Assembly: GCA_030684935.1 (NCBI GenBank)
Contig: JAUXXH010000009.1
Span: forward strand, 1-64,000
DNA length: 64,000 bases
Direction of reading: 5' to 3'
Source: Pseudolabrys sp.
GTDB lineage: Bacteria > Pseudomonadota > Alphaproteobacteria > Rhizobiales > Xanthobacteraceae
In this document: positions 1-8,920 of the stretch, one piece after another
Layout of the letters: every line of letters starts with the position of its first letter
Position numbering within the stretch: the stretch's first letter is position 1
Program-made: the position numbers and the translations under genes
The notes under the pieces: generated by a model
Seen by the model: the letters and a program-made list of their open reading frames with translations, nothing else
Told to the model about the DNA's origin: nothing
The model's database searches: none

Positions 1-47
1 GGGCGGTCCCGTCGATAGTGTGCGCGAGTGGTCCCAGTCCAGGCCAT
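1..47 (-). CDS. IS5-family transposase, N-terminal fragment (runs off window)
   Basis: Only 15 codons are visible, starting MAWTGTTRAHYRRDRP. This opening is typical of IS5-family DDE transposases of the type that continues into a YASDLTDAEW-like segment. A GAGGGAGA ribosome-binding site lies 6 nt before the ATG. The rest of the gene lies beyond the left edge, so it is not possible to say whether the transposase is intact. Confidence 0.55.
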   Translation of the reverse strand, partial: MAWTGTTRAHYRRDR

Positions 48-127
48 CGTGATCTCCCTCGAATCTTTGCAAATCCGATGGAATCACAGCCCGCTGGGAT
101 CACTCACCGCTTTTTCAGTCAGGCTCT
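1..127 (-). mobile_element. Right end of an IS5-like insertion sequence (partial)
   Basis: The left edge of the window holds the start of a transposase gene reading out of the window. Between it and the end of livF lies non-coding DNA. On the minus strand this contains GAGCCTGACTGAAAAAG (111-127), which looks like the terminal inverted repeat of IS5-type elements. The other end of the element is outside the window, so the inverted repeat and any target duplication cannot be confirmed. The boundary at 127 is an estimate. It leaves only about 18 bp between the element and the livF stop codon. Confidence 0.5.
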
Positions 128-145
128 CAGGATGAGGCGGAATAA

Positions 146-856
146 CTAAACCCCCAGATACCGGTGCTGCACGTCCGGCGCGGCGGCGAGTTCGGCCGAC
201 AGCCCGCTCCACACCACCCGGCCGCGCTCGATCAGAAAATGCCGGTCGGCGACCCGCAGCAGCGCGCCGACATTCTTGTCGATCACCAGAATCGCCAGCC
301 CGCTGTCCTTGAGCTGCGCCAGGCAGCGCCAGATTTCGGCGCGGATCAGCGGCGCCAGCCCCTCGGTGGCCTCATCCAGGATCAGCAGCCGCGGATTGGT
401 CATCAGCGCACGGCCGACCGCCAGCATCTGCTGCTCGCCGCCGGACAACTGGTTGCCCATGCTGGTCTCGCGCTCGGACAAGCGAGGAAACAACCCATAG
501 ACCGTGTCCAGCGTCCACGCCGATCCGTCGCGCTTGACCGCGGTGGCGACCAGGTTCTCGCGCACCGACAGATTCGGGAATATCTGCCGGCCCTCCGGCA
601 CCAGGCCGATGCCATGTTGCGCGATCTTGTACGGCGGCAGGCCGCGAATTTCCTCGCCCATGAAGCGGATGCTGCCGGCGCGCGCCGGCGTCAGCCCCAT
701 GATCGAGCGCACGGTGGTGGTCTTGCCCATGCCGTTGCGGCCCATCAGCGTCACCATCTCGCCCGGCGCGATCGACAGCGACATGCCGAACAGCACCTGG
801 CTAAGGCCGTAACAGGTCTCGACGCCGTCGACGATGAGGATGCTGCTGTCAGCCAT
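146..856 (-). CDS. livF: Branched-chain amino acid-type ABC transporter ATP-binding protein LivF
   Basis: This is one of the two cytoplasmic ATPases of a Liv-type importer. The 236-residue protein has a Walker A GRNGMGKT near residue 38, the LSGGEQQ signature near residue 139 and a Walker B LLILDEA shortly after. The start is set at the ATG of MADSSILIVDG, which overlaps the livG stop by 8 nt. An upstream in-frame extension is low-complexity and inside livG. It is the last gene of a five-gene minus-strand operon (substrate-binding protein, livH, livM, livG, livF). The true ligand may be an aromatic acid, amide or amino acid, since Liv systems in this bacterial group import many such compounds. 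Confidence 0.93.
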   Translation of the reverse strand: MADSSILIVDGVETCYGLSQVLFGMSLSIAPGEMVTLMGRNGMGKTTTVRSIMGLTPARAGSIRFMGEEIRGLPPYKIAQHGIGLVPEGRQIFPNLSVRENLVATAVKRDGSAWTLDTVYGLFPRLSERETSMGNQLSGGEQQMLAVGRALMTNPRLLILDEATEGLAPLIRAEIWRCLAQLKDSGLAILVIDKNVGALLRVADRHFLIERGRVVWSGLSAELAAAPDVQHRYLGV

Positions 857-1625
857 GGGCACCGCCCTCGGCCTCGCCGAGATAGGCTTCGCGCACGGCG
901 GCGTCGGCGCGGATGACGTCCGGCGCGCCGGACGCAATCACCCGGCCATAGACCATCACCGTGACGCGGTCGGCCAGCGCGAACACCGCCTCCATGTCGT
1001 GCTCGACCAGCAGGATGGTCAGTTCCTGCTTCAGGGCACGCAGCATCTCGACCATGCGCACCGATTCCTCCGGTCCGAGCCCGGCCATCGGCTCGTCGAG
1101 CAGCAGCATGCGCGGCGCCCCCGCCAGCGCCATCGCCAGTTCGAGCTGGCGGTGTTCGCCATGGCTGAGCAGCGAGGCCGGCCGATCGGCGCGCGCGCCG
1201 AGCCCGACGCGGTCGAGCGCCGCGCGCGCCGGATCGCGCAGTTCCGGTTCCGACCGCGCATCGCGCCAGAACCGGAACGAGTGCCCGGCATGGGCCTGAA
1301 CCGCCAGCGCAACATTGTCGAGCACGCTGAGATCGAGAAACAACGACGTGATCTGGAACGAGCGCGCCAGACCCAGCCGGCTGCGCCGGTGCATCGGCAG
1401 TGCGGTGATGTCCTGCCCGTCGAACCGGATACGGCCTTCGTCCGGCGCCAACTGGCCGGACAGTTGCGCGATCAGCGTGGTCTTGCCGGCGCCGTTCGGG
1501 CCGATCACCGCGTGCAGTTCGCCCGTGCCGACGGTCAGTGCCAGATTTTCGGTGGCGACAATGCCGCCGAAGCGCTTGGACAAGTTCTCCACCTGCAACA
1601 GCGGCTGGGCGTGGGGAGCGGTCAT
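849..1625 (-). CDS. livG: Branched-chain amino acid-type ABC transporter ATP-binding protein LivG
   Basis: This is the second ATPase of the importer (258 aa), pairing with LivF. Visible features are the FGG segment after strand 1, a Walker A GPNGAGKT near residue 42, the signature LSHGEHRQLELA and the Walker B MLLLDEPMAGLG. The C-terminal region has the GRVIASG and YLGEAEGG segments typical of the branched-chain amino acid ATPase C-terminal extension. The start codon overlaps the stop of livM by 4 nt (ATGA-type coupling), which supports translational coupling within the operon. In the signature, the usual second glycine is replaced by His (LSHGE), a variant common in LivG proteins. Confidence 0.93.
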   Translation of the reverse strand: MTAPHAQPLLQVENLSKRFGGIVATENLALTVGTGELHAVIGPNGAGKTTLIAQLSGQLAPDEGRIRFDGQDITALPMHRRSRLGLARSFQITSLFLDLSVLDNVALAVQAHAGHSFRFWRDARSEPELRDPARAALDRVGLGARADRPASLLSHGEHRQLELAMALAGAPRMLLLDEPMAGLGPEESVRMVEMLRALKQELTILLVEHDMEAVFALADRVTVMVYGRVIASGAPDVIRADAAVREAYLGEAEGGAHG

Positions 1626-2626
1626 GGGCGCTCCTTGCGGTCGAATTTGCGCAGCAGGCCGTCAATACCGCCACGCGCAAACAGCACCACCAGCAGCAGC
1701 AGCGGACCCATCAGGATCTGCCAGTATTCCGACGCGCGGGCGGCAACCTCGCCGAACAGCGGCGTCGCCACCACCTTGATGATGAAGGGCAGCATCTCTT
1801 CGAGAACCAGCAACGCCATGGCGCCGAATACCGGGCCGAACAGCGAGCCCATGCCGCCCAGCACCACCATGATGATCAGGTCGCCGGAACGGGTCCAGTA
1901 CATCATCGACGGGCTGACGAAATCGGTGTGGTTGGCGAGCAGCGCGCCGGCCAGCCCGCACATCGTGCCGGCGATGACAAAGCAAGTCAGCTTGTAGCGG
2001 TAGGTCGGAAAACCGATCGCGCGCATCCGGATTTCGTTGGAGCGTGCGCCCTGAATCACCATGCCGAAGCGCGAATTGATCAGCCGCCAGACCAGAAAGA
2101 CCGACGCCAGCAGCAGCGCGACGCAGATGTAATAGAACTGCACCTTGTTGGTGAGATCGACCGGCGGCAGGAACTGGCTGCGCTGATTGACGGTCAGGCC
2201 GTCGTCGCCGCCGTAGCGGGCGATGCCGCCGACGATGTAATAGGCCATCTGCGCGAAGGCCAGCGTGATCATGATGAAATAGACGCCGCGCGTGCGCAGC
2301 GACAGCGCGCCGATCACCAGCGCGAACAGCGCCGACGCGCCCAGCGCCACCGGCCACTGCACGAAGCCGGAGACGACCCCCTCCTTGGCCAGCATGCCGA
2401 CGGCGTAGCCGCCGATGCCGAGATAGGCGGCGTGGCCGAAACTCATCATGCCGCCGTAGCCGAGGATCAGATTGAGGCTGACCGCGGCCATGGCCAGAAT
2501 GACGATGCGGGTGAACAGCGACAGCAAAAAGCGGTTGCCGCCCAGTTCGATATAGAGCGGCAACAGCAGCAGCACGGCCACCAGCGTGACGATCGCGATA
2601 TTGCGGGCGGAGAGCCAGCCGGTCAT
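1622..2626 (-). CDS. livM: Branched-chain amino acid-type ABC transporter permease LivM
   Basis: This is an integral inner-membrane permease of 334 aa with about ten hydrophobic segments. It carries the LivM hallmark run around residues 48-70 (SLNLILGYGGMMSFGHAAY) and the FALVIGALSLRTRGVYFIMITLAFAQM block. It should form the heterodimeric channel with LivH. It overlaps livH by 4 nt upstream and livG by 4 nt downstream, so the four genes livHMGF are tightly coupled. Nothing in the sequence indicates the substrate. Confidence 0.93.
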   Translation of the reverse strand: MTGWLSARNIAIVTLVAVLLLLPLYIELGGNRFLLSLFTRIVILAMAAVSLNLILGYGGMMSFGHAAYLGIGGYAVGMLAKEGVVSGFVQWPVALGASALFALVIGALSLRTRGVYFIMITLAFAQMAYYIVGGIARYGGDDGLTVNQRSQFLPPVDLTNKVQFYYICVALLLASVFLVWRLINSRFGMVIQGARSNEIRMRAIGFPTYRYKLTCFVIAGTMCGLAGALLANHTDFVSPSMMYWTRSGDLIIMVVLGGMGSLFGPVFGAMALLVLEEMLPFIIKVVATPLFGEVAARASEYWQILMGPLLLLVVLFARGGIDGLLRKFDRKERP

Positions 2627-3540
2627 CGCTGGCTCGTCGAGAAGAGGCCTTCCGGCTTGGCGATCAGCACGATCGCCATCAGCAGGTAGATCAGCATCGA
2701 CGACAGCGCCGGCGCCGCGGTCGAGGCGGCTGTCGGGCTCAGCACCATGCGCAACAGGTCAGGGAAGAAGGCGCGGCCCATGGTGTCGATGAAGCCAACG
2801 AACAGCGCCCCGACCAGTGCGCCGCGGATCGAGCCGATGCCGCCGATCACGGTGATGACGAAGGCGAGAATGAGGATGTTCTCGCCCATGCCGATCTGCA
2901 CCGTCAAAATCGGCGCCTGCATCAGCCCGGCGAGACCCGCCAGCGCGGCGCCGAGCCCGAACACCAGCGTGTACAGCAACTTGATGTTGACGCCGAGCGC
3001 GCCGACCATTTCCCGGTTCGAGGCGCCGGCGCGGATCAGCATGCCGATCCTGGTGCGCATCACCAGCAGATAGAGCGACACCGCGACGCTGAGGGTGACG
3101 ACGATTATCGCCAGCCGGTAGGCGGAATACTGGACGCCCGGCAGGATCTCGACCGAACGGTTGAGCCAGGACGGCAGCGGCAGGCTCATGCCTTCCGGGC
3201 CCCAGATCAGCCGCACCGACTCGTCGAAGAAAAGGATGAGGCCGAAGGTCGCCAGCACGTGGTCGAGATGGTCCCGGCCATAGAGCCGCCGCATCGCGAT
3301 CACCTCCACCAGCATGCCGACCAGCAAAGTGGCGAACAGCGACATCACCGCAGCCAGCACGAAACTTCCCGTCCAGATGGCGAAGGTGGCGGCGAAATAG
3401 GCGCCGAGCATATAGAGCGAGCCGTGCGCCAGGTTGACCAGGTCCATGATGCCGAACACCAGCGTCAGCCCGGCCGCCAGCAGAAACAGCAGCAGGCCGA
3501 ATTGCAGGCCGTTCAGGCTTTGCTCGATGAAGAGAGTCAT
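2623..3540 (-). CDS. livH: Branched-chain amino acid-type ABC transporter permease LivH
   Basis: This is an inner-membrane permease of 305 aa. It has the LivH N-terminal pattern QSLNGLQFGLLLFLLAAGL followed by LVFGIMDLVNLAHGSLYMLGAY, and the ENILILAFVITVIGGIGSIRGA block near residues 205-230. It is the partner of LivM. It is the first permease gene after the substrate-binding protein gene. The two are separated by 228 bp that hold a palindromic repeat (3581-3710), unlike the overlapping junctions further down the operon. Confidence 0.93.
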   Translation of the reverse strand: MTLFIEQSLNGLQFGLLLFLLAAGLTLVFGIMDLVNLAHGSLYMLGAYFAATFAIWTGSFVLAAVMSLFATLLVGMLVEVIAMRRLYGRDHLDHVLATFGLILFFDESVRLIWGPEGMSLPLPSWLNRSVEILPGVQYSAYRLAIIVVTLSVAVSLYLLVMRTRIGMLIRAGASNREMVGALGVNIKLLYTLVFGLGAALAGLAGLMQAPILTVQIGMGENILILAFVITVIGGIGSIRGALVGALFVGFIDTMGRAFFPDLLRMVLSPTAASTAAPALSSMLIYLLMAIVLIAKPEGLFSTSQR

Positions 3541-3580
3541 GGAGTCTCAGGTCTGTGAATCGCGGCGCTCCGAATCTTAC

Positions 3581-3710
3581 TTCACCTCCCCCTGGAGGGG
3601 GGAGGTCGGTTCGCGAAGCGAACCGGGAGGGGGTGAAAATACCGCTTCACCCCACCCCGGCGGACTTCGTCCGCCGACCCTCCCCCTCCAGGGGAGGGTA
3701 AGCAAGCCAC
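3581..3710. repeat. Dispersed palindromic repeat, class B (CCTCCCC type)
   Basis: Two G/C-run arms face each other: ACCTCCCCCTGGAGGGGGGAGGT with a GGTTCGCGAAGCGAACC hairpin on the left, and a CGGCGGACTTCGTCCGCCG hairpin plus CCCTCCCCCTCCAGGGGAGGG on the right. The whole unit can fold into a cruciform-like structure. Related copies occur at 7760-7870, 28652-28780, 31478-31608, and in split form around 49801-50237. It sits between the substrate-binding protein gene and livH. Confidence 0.8.
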
Positions 3711-3768
3711 AAAACAAATCGGCGGAAACCGACTCCGTTTCCGCCGATTGTCGCGCCCATAACCCCGA

Positions 3769-4944
3769 TCACTTCATCGGACACTTCTGGTGGTGAATGT
3801 CCTGGCTGTCCTTGACGATGGTGGCGACGGTTTTGAGCACGAACTCACCCTGGGCGTCCTTGACCACGTCCTGCAGATAGAACGCCTGGATCGGCACGTG
3901 GTTGTTGCCGAATTTGAAGTCGCCGCGCACCGACTTGAAGTCGGCCTTTTTCAGCGCCGCGGTCACCGCCGCCTTGTTGCTCAGGTCGCCTTTGGTGGCG
4001 GCCACGGCGGAGGCTATCAGCATCGCCGCGTCATAGGACTGCGCGCCGTAGAACGACGGCCGCATGCCGGGATGCTTCTTCATGTAGTCGGCGACGAACT
4101 TCTTGTTGGCCTCGTTCGGCAGGTCGTTGACCCACTGCTGCGCGCCGGGAACGCCGAGCGCCAGTTCCTTCTGCCGCGGCAGCGACAGTTCGTCGATGGT
4201 AAAGGCGGTGTAGAGCGGGATGGTGCCCTTCAGGCCGGCCTGTGCGTATTGCGTGAGGAACTGCACCCCCGCCGCACCCGGATAGAACACAAAGATCGCA
4301 TCGGGTTTGGCCGCGCGCGCCTTCGACAGTTCGGCCGAGAAGTCGAGCTGCGACGGCCAGGTGGTCAGCTCCTGCCCGACCACCTTGCCCTTGAAGGTGG
4401 AGGCGACGCCGGCCAGCATGTCCTTGCCGGCCGCATAATTCGGGCCGATCAGGAACACCGACTTGACGCCCTTCTGGTTCATGTAGGTGCCCATCGCCTG
4501 CGGCGTCTGGTCGTTGTTCCACGAGGTCGAGAAAACCGTCGGCGAACACAGCTCGCCGGCGATCTGCGACGGGCCGGCATTGGCGATGATCAGGAAGGTC
4601 TTGGAGTCGACGATCGGCTTCAGCGAGGCCAGCAGCACGTTCGACCATATGTAGCCGGAAATGAAATCGACCTTGTCGGATTCGATCAGCTTGTCGGTCT
4701 TCTGCTTCCCGACTTCCGGCTTCTGCGCGTCGTCCTCGTAGATCACCTCGACCGGCAGACCGCCCATCTTGCGGCCGAGATGGTCGAGTGCCAGCTCGAA
4801 CGAATTGCGCATGTCGTTGCCGATGACGGCTGTCGGACCGCTGAACGTGCTGACGAAACCGATCTTGATGGTTTTCTGCTGGGCCAGGCTGGGGCCCGCC
4901 GCGAGCAACAGGACGGCGCCTGCCGCGAATAAGGCTTTACGCAT
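3769..4944 (-). CDS. Branched-chain amino acid-type ABC transporter substrate-binding protein
   Basis: This is a periplasmic ligand-binding protein of 391 aa, a type I periplasmic-binding (Peripla_BP_6/LivK) family member. The N-terminus MRKALFAAGAVLLLAAGPSLAQQ is a clear Sec signal peptide with AQ at the cleavage site. The mature start TIKIGFVSTFSGPTAVIGNDM matches the family. It is the first gene of the Liv operon and is transcribed divergently from the FAD oxidoreductase gene at 5214. Its ligand is unknown; the neighbouring catabolic genes suggest an aromatic or amide compound rather than leucine. Confidence 0.92.
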   Translation of the reverse strand: MRKALFAAGAVLLLAAGPSLAQQKTIKIGFVSTFSGPTAVIGNDMRNSFELALDHLGRKMGGLPVEVIYEDDAQKPEVGKQKTDKLIESDKVDFISGYIWSNVLLASLKPIVDSKTFLIIANAGPSQIAGELCSPTVFSTSWNNDQTPQAMGTYMNQKGVKSVFLIGPNYAAGKDMLAGVASTFKGKVVGQELTTWPSQLDFSAELSKARAAKPDAIFVFYPGAAGVQFLTQYAQAGLKGTIPLYTAFTIDELSLPRQKELALGVPGAQQWVNDLPNEANKKFVADYMKKHPGMRPSFYGAQSYDAAMLIASAVAATKGDLSNKAAVTAALKKADFKSVRGDFKFGNNHVPIQAFYLQDVVKDAQGEFVLKTVATIVKDSQDIHHQKCPMK

Positions 4945-5043
4945 GTCATCCTCCCCGGTGGGCCGTTAGGGCCCTTATGTTGATGGCAGAGTGTACCGGC
5001 ATCGGCGCTGAAAGGTCCACTGCGACGAGAGCCGCGGCGCGGC

Positions 5044-5055
5044 GAATTATAATTC
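5044..5055. promoter_or_regulatory. AT-rich perfect palindrome in the divergent promoter region
   Basis: GAATTATAATTC is a perfect 12-bp palindrome standing out in GC-rich DNA. It lies about 100 bp upstream of the substrate-binding protein start and 160 bp upstream of the FAD oxidoreductase start. It contains the consensus -10 hexamer TATAAT on both strands. No good -35 element is visible at the standard spacing, so it could be a promoter core or an operator. Confidence 0.35.
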
Positions 5056-5213
5056 CAAGGCCGATCAATACCACCGGCCTGTCCGGCCTGCGGCCAACTG
5101 CCCACGGTCATGCGGCGGCAGGCATTGACCGGTTCGGCGGCGGTCGGCAGTCTCGCCGCGCCGGGCCTCCCAAGGCCTCCTTCGATTGCCCATCGCGCCA
5201 GGGACGGACAAAT

Positions 5214-6839
5214 TTGTCGAAAGCCCTCGAGAAAACCTATGACGGCATCATCATCGGCGCCGGCCACCACGGCCTGATCCTCGGCAGCTACCTCGCCAAG
5301 GCCGGCCTCAAGATCCTGCTGGTGGAGCGGCGGCTCAGTTATGGCGGCGGCCTTTCCACACGCGAAGCGACGCTGCCGGGCTTCTATCACAACCTGCACT
5401 CGATCAATCACTTCCATATCTCCGAGACGCCCTGGTTCAAGGACCTCGAAATCGGCGAGCGCGTGACCTACATCACGCCGCGCTACGAATTCGGCCAGGC
5501 GCACAATGACGGCTCGGCGCTGGTGCTCGGCCGCGACCTGGAAGAGTCGGTCGCCAACATCGCCCGCTTTTCCCGGAAGGATGCTGAGACTTTTCGCGCG
5601 TGGAACCTGAAAGCCGAGAAGATCACCCACGACATTCTGCTCGCCGAACGATTTTCCGAGCCCCTGCCGCAGGCCGAACGCAACGCCCTGCTTGCCCGCA
5701 CGCCGGAAGGCCGCGATTTCCTCGCCGTCGCCGCGCGGCAGCCGCTCGATGTGGTGCGCGAGCTGTTCGAGAACGAACACGTACAGTTGCTGTTTCTGTT
5801 CAAGGTGTCGCTGTTCGGCACCTGGCTGGTCGACACCACCTCGAAGACGTCGCCGATGGGCTCGGTGATCCGCGCCTTCGACCTGGAGAGCGGCTACCAG
5901 TTGTGTCAGGGCGGCTCGTTCAATCTGGCGCGCGGGTTGATGGAGACTTTCATCGCCAATGGCGGCACCTTCCAGCCGCAGGTGAACATCGCGAAGATCG
6001 TGATCGAGAACGGCAAGGCCACCGGCATCGAACTGGCCGATGGGCGCACGGTGCGCGCGCGCAAGTTCGTCGCCTCGACGCTGGACGTGCACCAGACCTT
6101 CGAGACGCTGGTCGGCCGGGCGCAATTGCCGGCGCCGTTCCTGAGCAAAATCGACAAATTCCAGTACACCGCCTGGAGCCTGTTCGGCGTGCACTGGGCG
6201 CTGAAGGAAAGCCCGCGCTTCGCCGCCGAAAAGTTCGACCCCAACATCAACCGCGCGCTGAAATGGTCGCTCGGTGCCGAGACCATGGAGGACCTGTTCG
6301 AGGCGCATGAGGACACCAAGGCGGGGCGCGTGCCGAAGCTGGTGCAGTTCGGCTCGGGACCCTTGAGCCTGCTCGACCCGACGCAGGCGCCGCCCGGACG
6401 GCACACCACCTACGCCTGGCATGTGATGCCGCTCAATCCGGAACTGGGCGGGCAGAGCTACGAGAATTTCAAGGAGGAGTTCTCGGACAAGATCGAAGCG
6501 ACCTTCGCCCGCTATTGCCCGAACATGACACCGGACAACATCCTCGGCCGCTATATCTACACCGGCCGCGAATACGTGCAGGAGATGGTTAACATGCGCG
6601 GCGGCGACATCTTCATGGGCGCCTTCAACGCCGAACAGGTGATGTACAATCACTTCGGCTACCGCTCGCCGATTCCGAATCTCTACACCGCCGGCTCCGG
6701 CAGCCACCCCGGCGGCGGCATTTCCGGCGGCGCCGGCTACATCACCGCCGGCGTGATCGCCGAGGATCTTGGCATCAAGCCGTGGTGGACGCCGGTGAAT
6801 GCGCGGCGGGCTCTAGAGCAGTTGAACGCCAGCGGTTGA
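5214..6839 (+). CDS. NAD(P)/FAD-dependent oxidoreductase (phytoene dehydrogenase/CrtI-like)
   Basis: This is a flavoprotein of 541 aa. The N-terminal dinucleotide-binding motif YDGIIIGAGHHGLILGSYLAKAG is followed by VERRLSYGGGLSTRE. The C-terminal FAD-closing segment SGSHPGGGISGGAGYITAG is typical of the phytoene desaturase/retinol saturase-like superfamily. The TTG start at 5214 is chosen because AGGGA precedes it at suitable spacing and homology-like sequence begins right after it. The 79 upstream in-frame codons are basic and unstructured. It is not flanked by carotenoid genes, so a role in oxidising a catabolic intermediate is more likely than carotenoid synthesis. The substrate is unknown. 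Confidence 0.85.
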   Translation: MSKALEKTYDGIIIGAGHHGLILGSYLAKAGLKILLVERRLSYGGGLSTREATLPGFYHNLHSINHFHISETPWFKDLEIGERVTYITPRYEFGQAHNDGSALVLGRDLEESVANIARFSRKDAETFRAWNLKAEKITHDILLAERFSEPLPQAERNALLARTPEGRDFLAVAARQPLDVVRELFENEHVQLLFLFKVSLFGTWLVDTTSKTSPMGSVIRAFDLESGYQLCQGGSFNLARGLMETFIANGGTFQPQVNIAKIVIENGKATGIELADGRTVRARKFVASTLDVHQTFETLVGRAQLPAPFLSKIDKFQYTAWSLFGVHWALKESPRFAAEKFDPNINRALKWSLGAETMEDLFEAHEDTKAGRVPKLVQFGSGPLSLLDPTQAPPGRHTTYAWHVMPLNPELGGQSYENFKEEFSDKIEATFARYCPNMTPDNILGRYIYTGREYVQEMVNMRGGDIFMGAFNAEQVMYNHFGYRSPIPNLYTAGSGSHPGGGISGGAGYITAGVIAEDLGIKPWWTPVNARRALEQLNASG

Positions 6840-6850
6840 TCGTAAGAAAG

Positions 6851-6925
6851 CGCTGGATTCCCGCTTTCGCGGGGACGAGCGGAGATAAGCCCCTCCGCTC
6901 GTCCCCGCGGAAGCGGGGACCCAGA
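6851..6925. repeat. Dispersed palindromic repeat, class A (GTCCCCGC type)
   Basis: Two small hairpins, CCCGCTTTCGCGGGG and GTCCCCGCGGAAGCGGGGAC, are flanked by CGAGCGG/CCGCTCG and CTGG/CCAG. Together they make the unit a long imperfect palindrome of about 75 bp. Related copies are at 12744-12792 (decayed), 21974-22066, 24406-24505, 24996-25071 and 61931-61984 (mostly one half). It fills the gap between the FAD oxidoreductase and SDR genes. Confidence 0.8.
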
Positions 6926-6945
6926 TCCTAGACAAGGAAAGCAAT

Positions 6946-7746
6946 ATGAACGCCCCCCACTCCTCGCCCGATCTGAAATCGATCGTGTTTCCGTCGCTGA
7001 AGGACCGCGTGGTCATCATCACAGGGGCCGGGCAAGGCATCGGCCGGGTCTTCGCCAAGTCCTTTGCGCTGGCCGGCGCAAACGTCGTCATCGCCGAGCG
7101 CAATGAGGCAACAGCCGCTTCGGTCGCCGCGGAAATCCTCAAGGCCGACGGCAAGGTGCTGGCCGTCACCACCGACGTTGCCGATCCGGCCTCGGTCGCG
7201 GAAATGGTCGAGTTGGCGGCCGACGAATACGGCCGCATCGACGTGCTGATCAACAATGCCGGCATCTTCTCGACGCTGGAGATGCGGCCTTTCGAGCAGA
7301 TCCCGCTGGAGGAATGGGAAGAGGTGCTGCGCGTCAATGTGACCGGGCCGTTTTTGTGTGCGCGCGCGGTGCTGCCGGCGATGCGCAAGGCCAAATGGGG
7401 CCGCATCATCAACATCGCTTCCGGCGCGGTGCCGCTCGGCCGGCCCGGATACCTGCACTACATCGCGTCGAAGTCGGCGCTGATCGGCATGAGCCGGTCG
7501 ATGGCCCGCGAACTCGGGCCCGACGGCATCACGGTCAACTCGCTGCTGCCGGGCGCTACCTTCACCGAGATCGAGCGCAAGACGGTGACGCCGGCGCAGA
7601 AGGAACGCATCATCGCCATGCAATGCATTCCGCGCGCCGAAACGCCGGAAGATCTGGTCGGCAGCGCGCTGTTCCTGGCCTCGGAAGCGTCAGGCTTCAT
7701 CACCGGGCAGATCATCAACGCCGACGGCGGCGCCACGCATACGTGA
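6946..7746 (+). CDS. SDR family NAD(P)-dependent oxidoreductase
   Basis: This is a classical short-chain dehydrogenase of 266 aa. It has a cofactor-binding TGAGQGIGRVF near residue 26, NNAGIF near residue 103, a catalytic Ser in NIASG and the catalytic YIASK near residue 170. The late INADGGATHT is the usual C-terminal strand. It follows the FAD oxidoreductase with only a repeat between them, so they may be co-transcribed. SDRs of this type reduce or oxidise alcohol/ketone or dihydrodiol substrates; the substrate is not apparent. Confidence 0.9.
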   Translation: MNAPHSSPDLKSIVFPSLKDRVVIITGAGQGIGRVFAKSFALAGANVVIAERNEATAASVAAEILKADGKVLAVTTDVADPASVAEMVELAADEYGRIDVLINNAGIFSTLEMRPFEQIPLEEWEEVLRVNVTGPFLCARAVLPAMRKAKWGRIINIASGAVPLGRPGYLHYIASKSALIGMSRSMARELGPDGITVNSLLPGATFTEIERKTVTPAQKERIIAMQCIPRAETPEDLVGSALFLASEASGFITGQIINADGGATHT

Positions 7747-7759
7747 GGTGCTTCGCGTT

Positions 7760-7870
7760 CCCTCCCCCTGCAAGGGGGAGGGTCAGGGAGGGGTCATGTT
7801 AATGCCCACGTGACCGACCCCCACCCGCCCGCCTGCGGCGGGCGACCTCCCCCTTTTAGGGGGAGGTAAG
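7760..7870. repeat. Dispersed palindromic repeat, class B
   Basis: The left arm is CCTCCCCCTGCAAGGGGGAGGG. The right arm holds the GCCCGCCTGCGGCGGGC hairpin and CCTCCCCCTTTTAGGGGGAGG. It lies between the convergent SDR and desaturase genes, where it could also act as a bidirectional transcription barrier. It resembles the units at 3581 and 28652. Confidence 0.78.
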
Positions 7871-7879
7871 GAAGAAAGA

Positions 7880-8920
7880 CTACGCCGCCTGTAACCGGCG
7901 CATCTCGCGGAACGACACCAGCTTCTGGCGGCTCTCGTCCCACAGCACCAGCCGCACGCACTTGATGCTGTCCCACAGCGTCAGGCGGCCGATCTCGCCA
8001 AGCGCGGGATTCTCGCGCAGCACCCGCGGCAGCCGGTAATACGGAATCTTGCTGCACAAATGATGCACGTGGTGAATGCCGATATTGGCCGTGAACCAGC
8101 TCAGGAAGCCGGGCAGCACGTAATAGGAACTGCCGTGCAACGCCGCCTCATGCAGATTCCATTGATCGCGCTTGGCCCAGACCGTGTGCTCGAACTGGTG
8201 CTGAACGTAGAACAGCCAGACGCCGAGCGCGGCCGCCAGCAGCAGCATCGGCAGTTGCACCAGCAGGAACGGGCCAAGGCCGACCAGCCAGATCAGCGCC
8301 GCGACAATGACGGCGATGGCGAGGTTTGTGCCCATGGTCGAGAGCCACGGGCCCCAGCCGGCACGCATCAGACCGAACGGAAGCCGGTGCCGGAAGATGA
8401 ACAGATAGGCGGGGCCGATACCGAACATAACCGCCGGATGGCGATAGAGCCGGTAGCGCAGCCGGCCGAGCCACGGCATCGCCAGATACTCGCGCACCGT
8501 CAGCGTATCGATATCGCCCATGCCGCGCCCTTCCAGATTGCCGGAGGTGGCGTGGTGAACGGAATGCGTGCGCTTCCAGAAATCATAGGGCGTGAAGGTG
8601 ATCACGCCGAGCGCGCGGCCGGTCCAGTCGTTGAGAAGGCGGTGGCGGAAGAAGGCGCCGTGGCCGCAATCGTGCTGGATCATGAACAGCCGTATCAGGA
8701 AACCCGCCGCCGGAACGGACAGCAGCAGCGTGACCCACCAATAGCCCAGCGAATACGCCAGCCACATCAGGGCCCAGAGCGCCGCCAGCGGCAGCAAGGT
8801 AATGCCGATTTCCAGCACGCTGCGCAGACTGTTTGGCTCGCGATACTGCAACAATACCTTGGTCCAGGCGCGCGCTTCGGTCGCCTCGGCCGTAACGGCC
8901 GAGTCTTGTTCCTTGATCAA
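7880..8920 (-). CDS. Fatty acid desaturase (membrane di-iron)
   Basis: This is an integral-membrane desaturase that introduces double bonds into acyl chains with O2 and an electron donor. The three His boxes are visible: HDCGH, HSVHH and HHVHH, spaced as in delta-9/delta-12-type desaturases. The hydrophobic hairpins lie between boxes one and two and before box three. I place the start at a TTG (8920), preceded by AAAGGA at 7 nt, giving 346 aa. An in-frame TTG at 9010 would add 30 residues without a good ribosome-binding site. It stands alone on the minus strand between the SDR and the divergent dehydrogenase. No dedicated electron carrier is adjacent. Confidence 0.87.
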   Translation of the reverse strand: MIKEQDSAVTAEATEARAWTKVLLQYREPNSLRSVLEIGITLLPLAALWALMWLAYSLGYWWVTLLLSVPAAGFLIRLFMIQHDCGHGAFFRHRLLNDWTGRALGVITFTPYDFWKRTHSVHHATSGNLEGRGMGDIDTLTVREYLAMPWLGRLRYRLYRHPAVMFGIGPAYLFIFRHRLPFGLMRAGWGPWLSTMGTNLAIAVIVAALIWLVGLGPFLLVQLPMLLLAAALGVWLFYVQHQFEHTVWAKRDQWNLHEAALHGSSYYVLPGFLSWFTANIGIHHVHHLCSKIPYYRLPRVLRENPALGEIGRLTLWDSIKCVRLVLWDESRQKLVSFREMRRLQAA

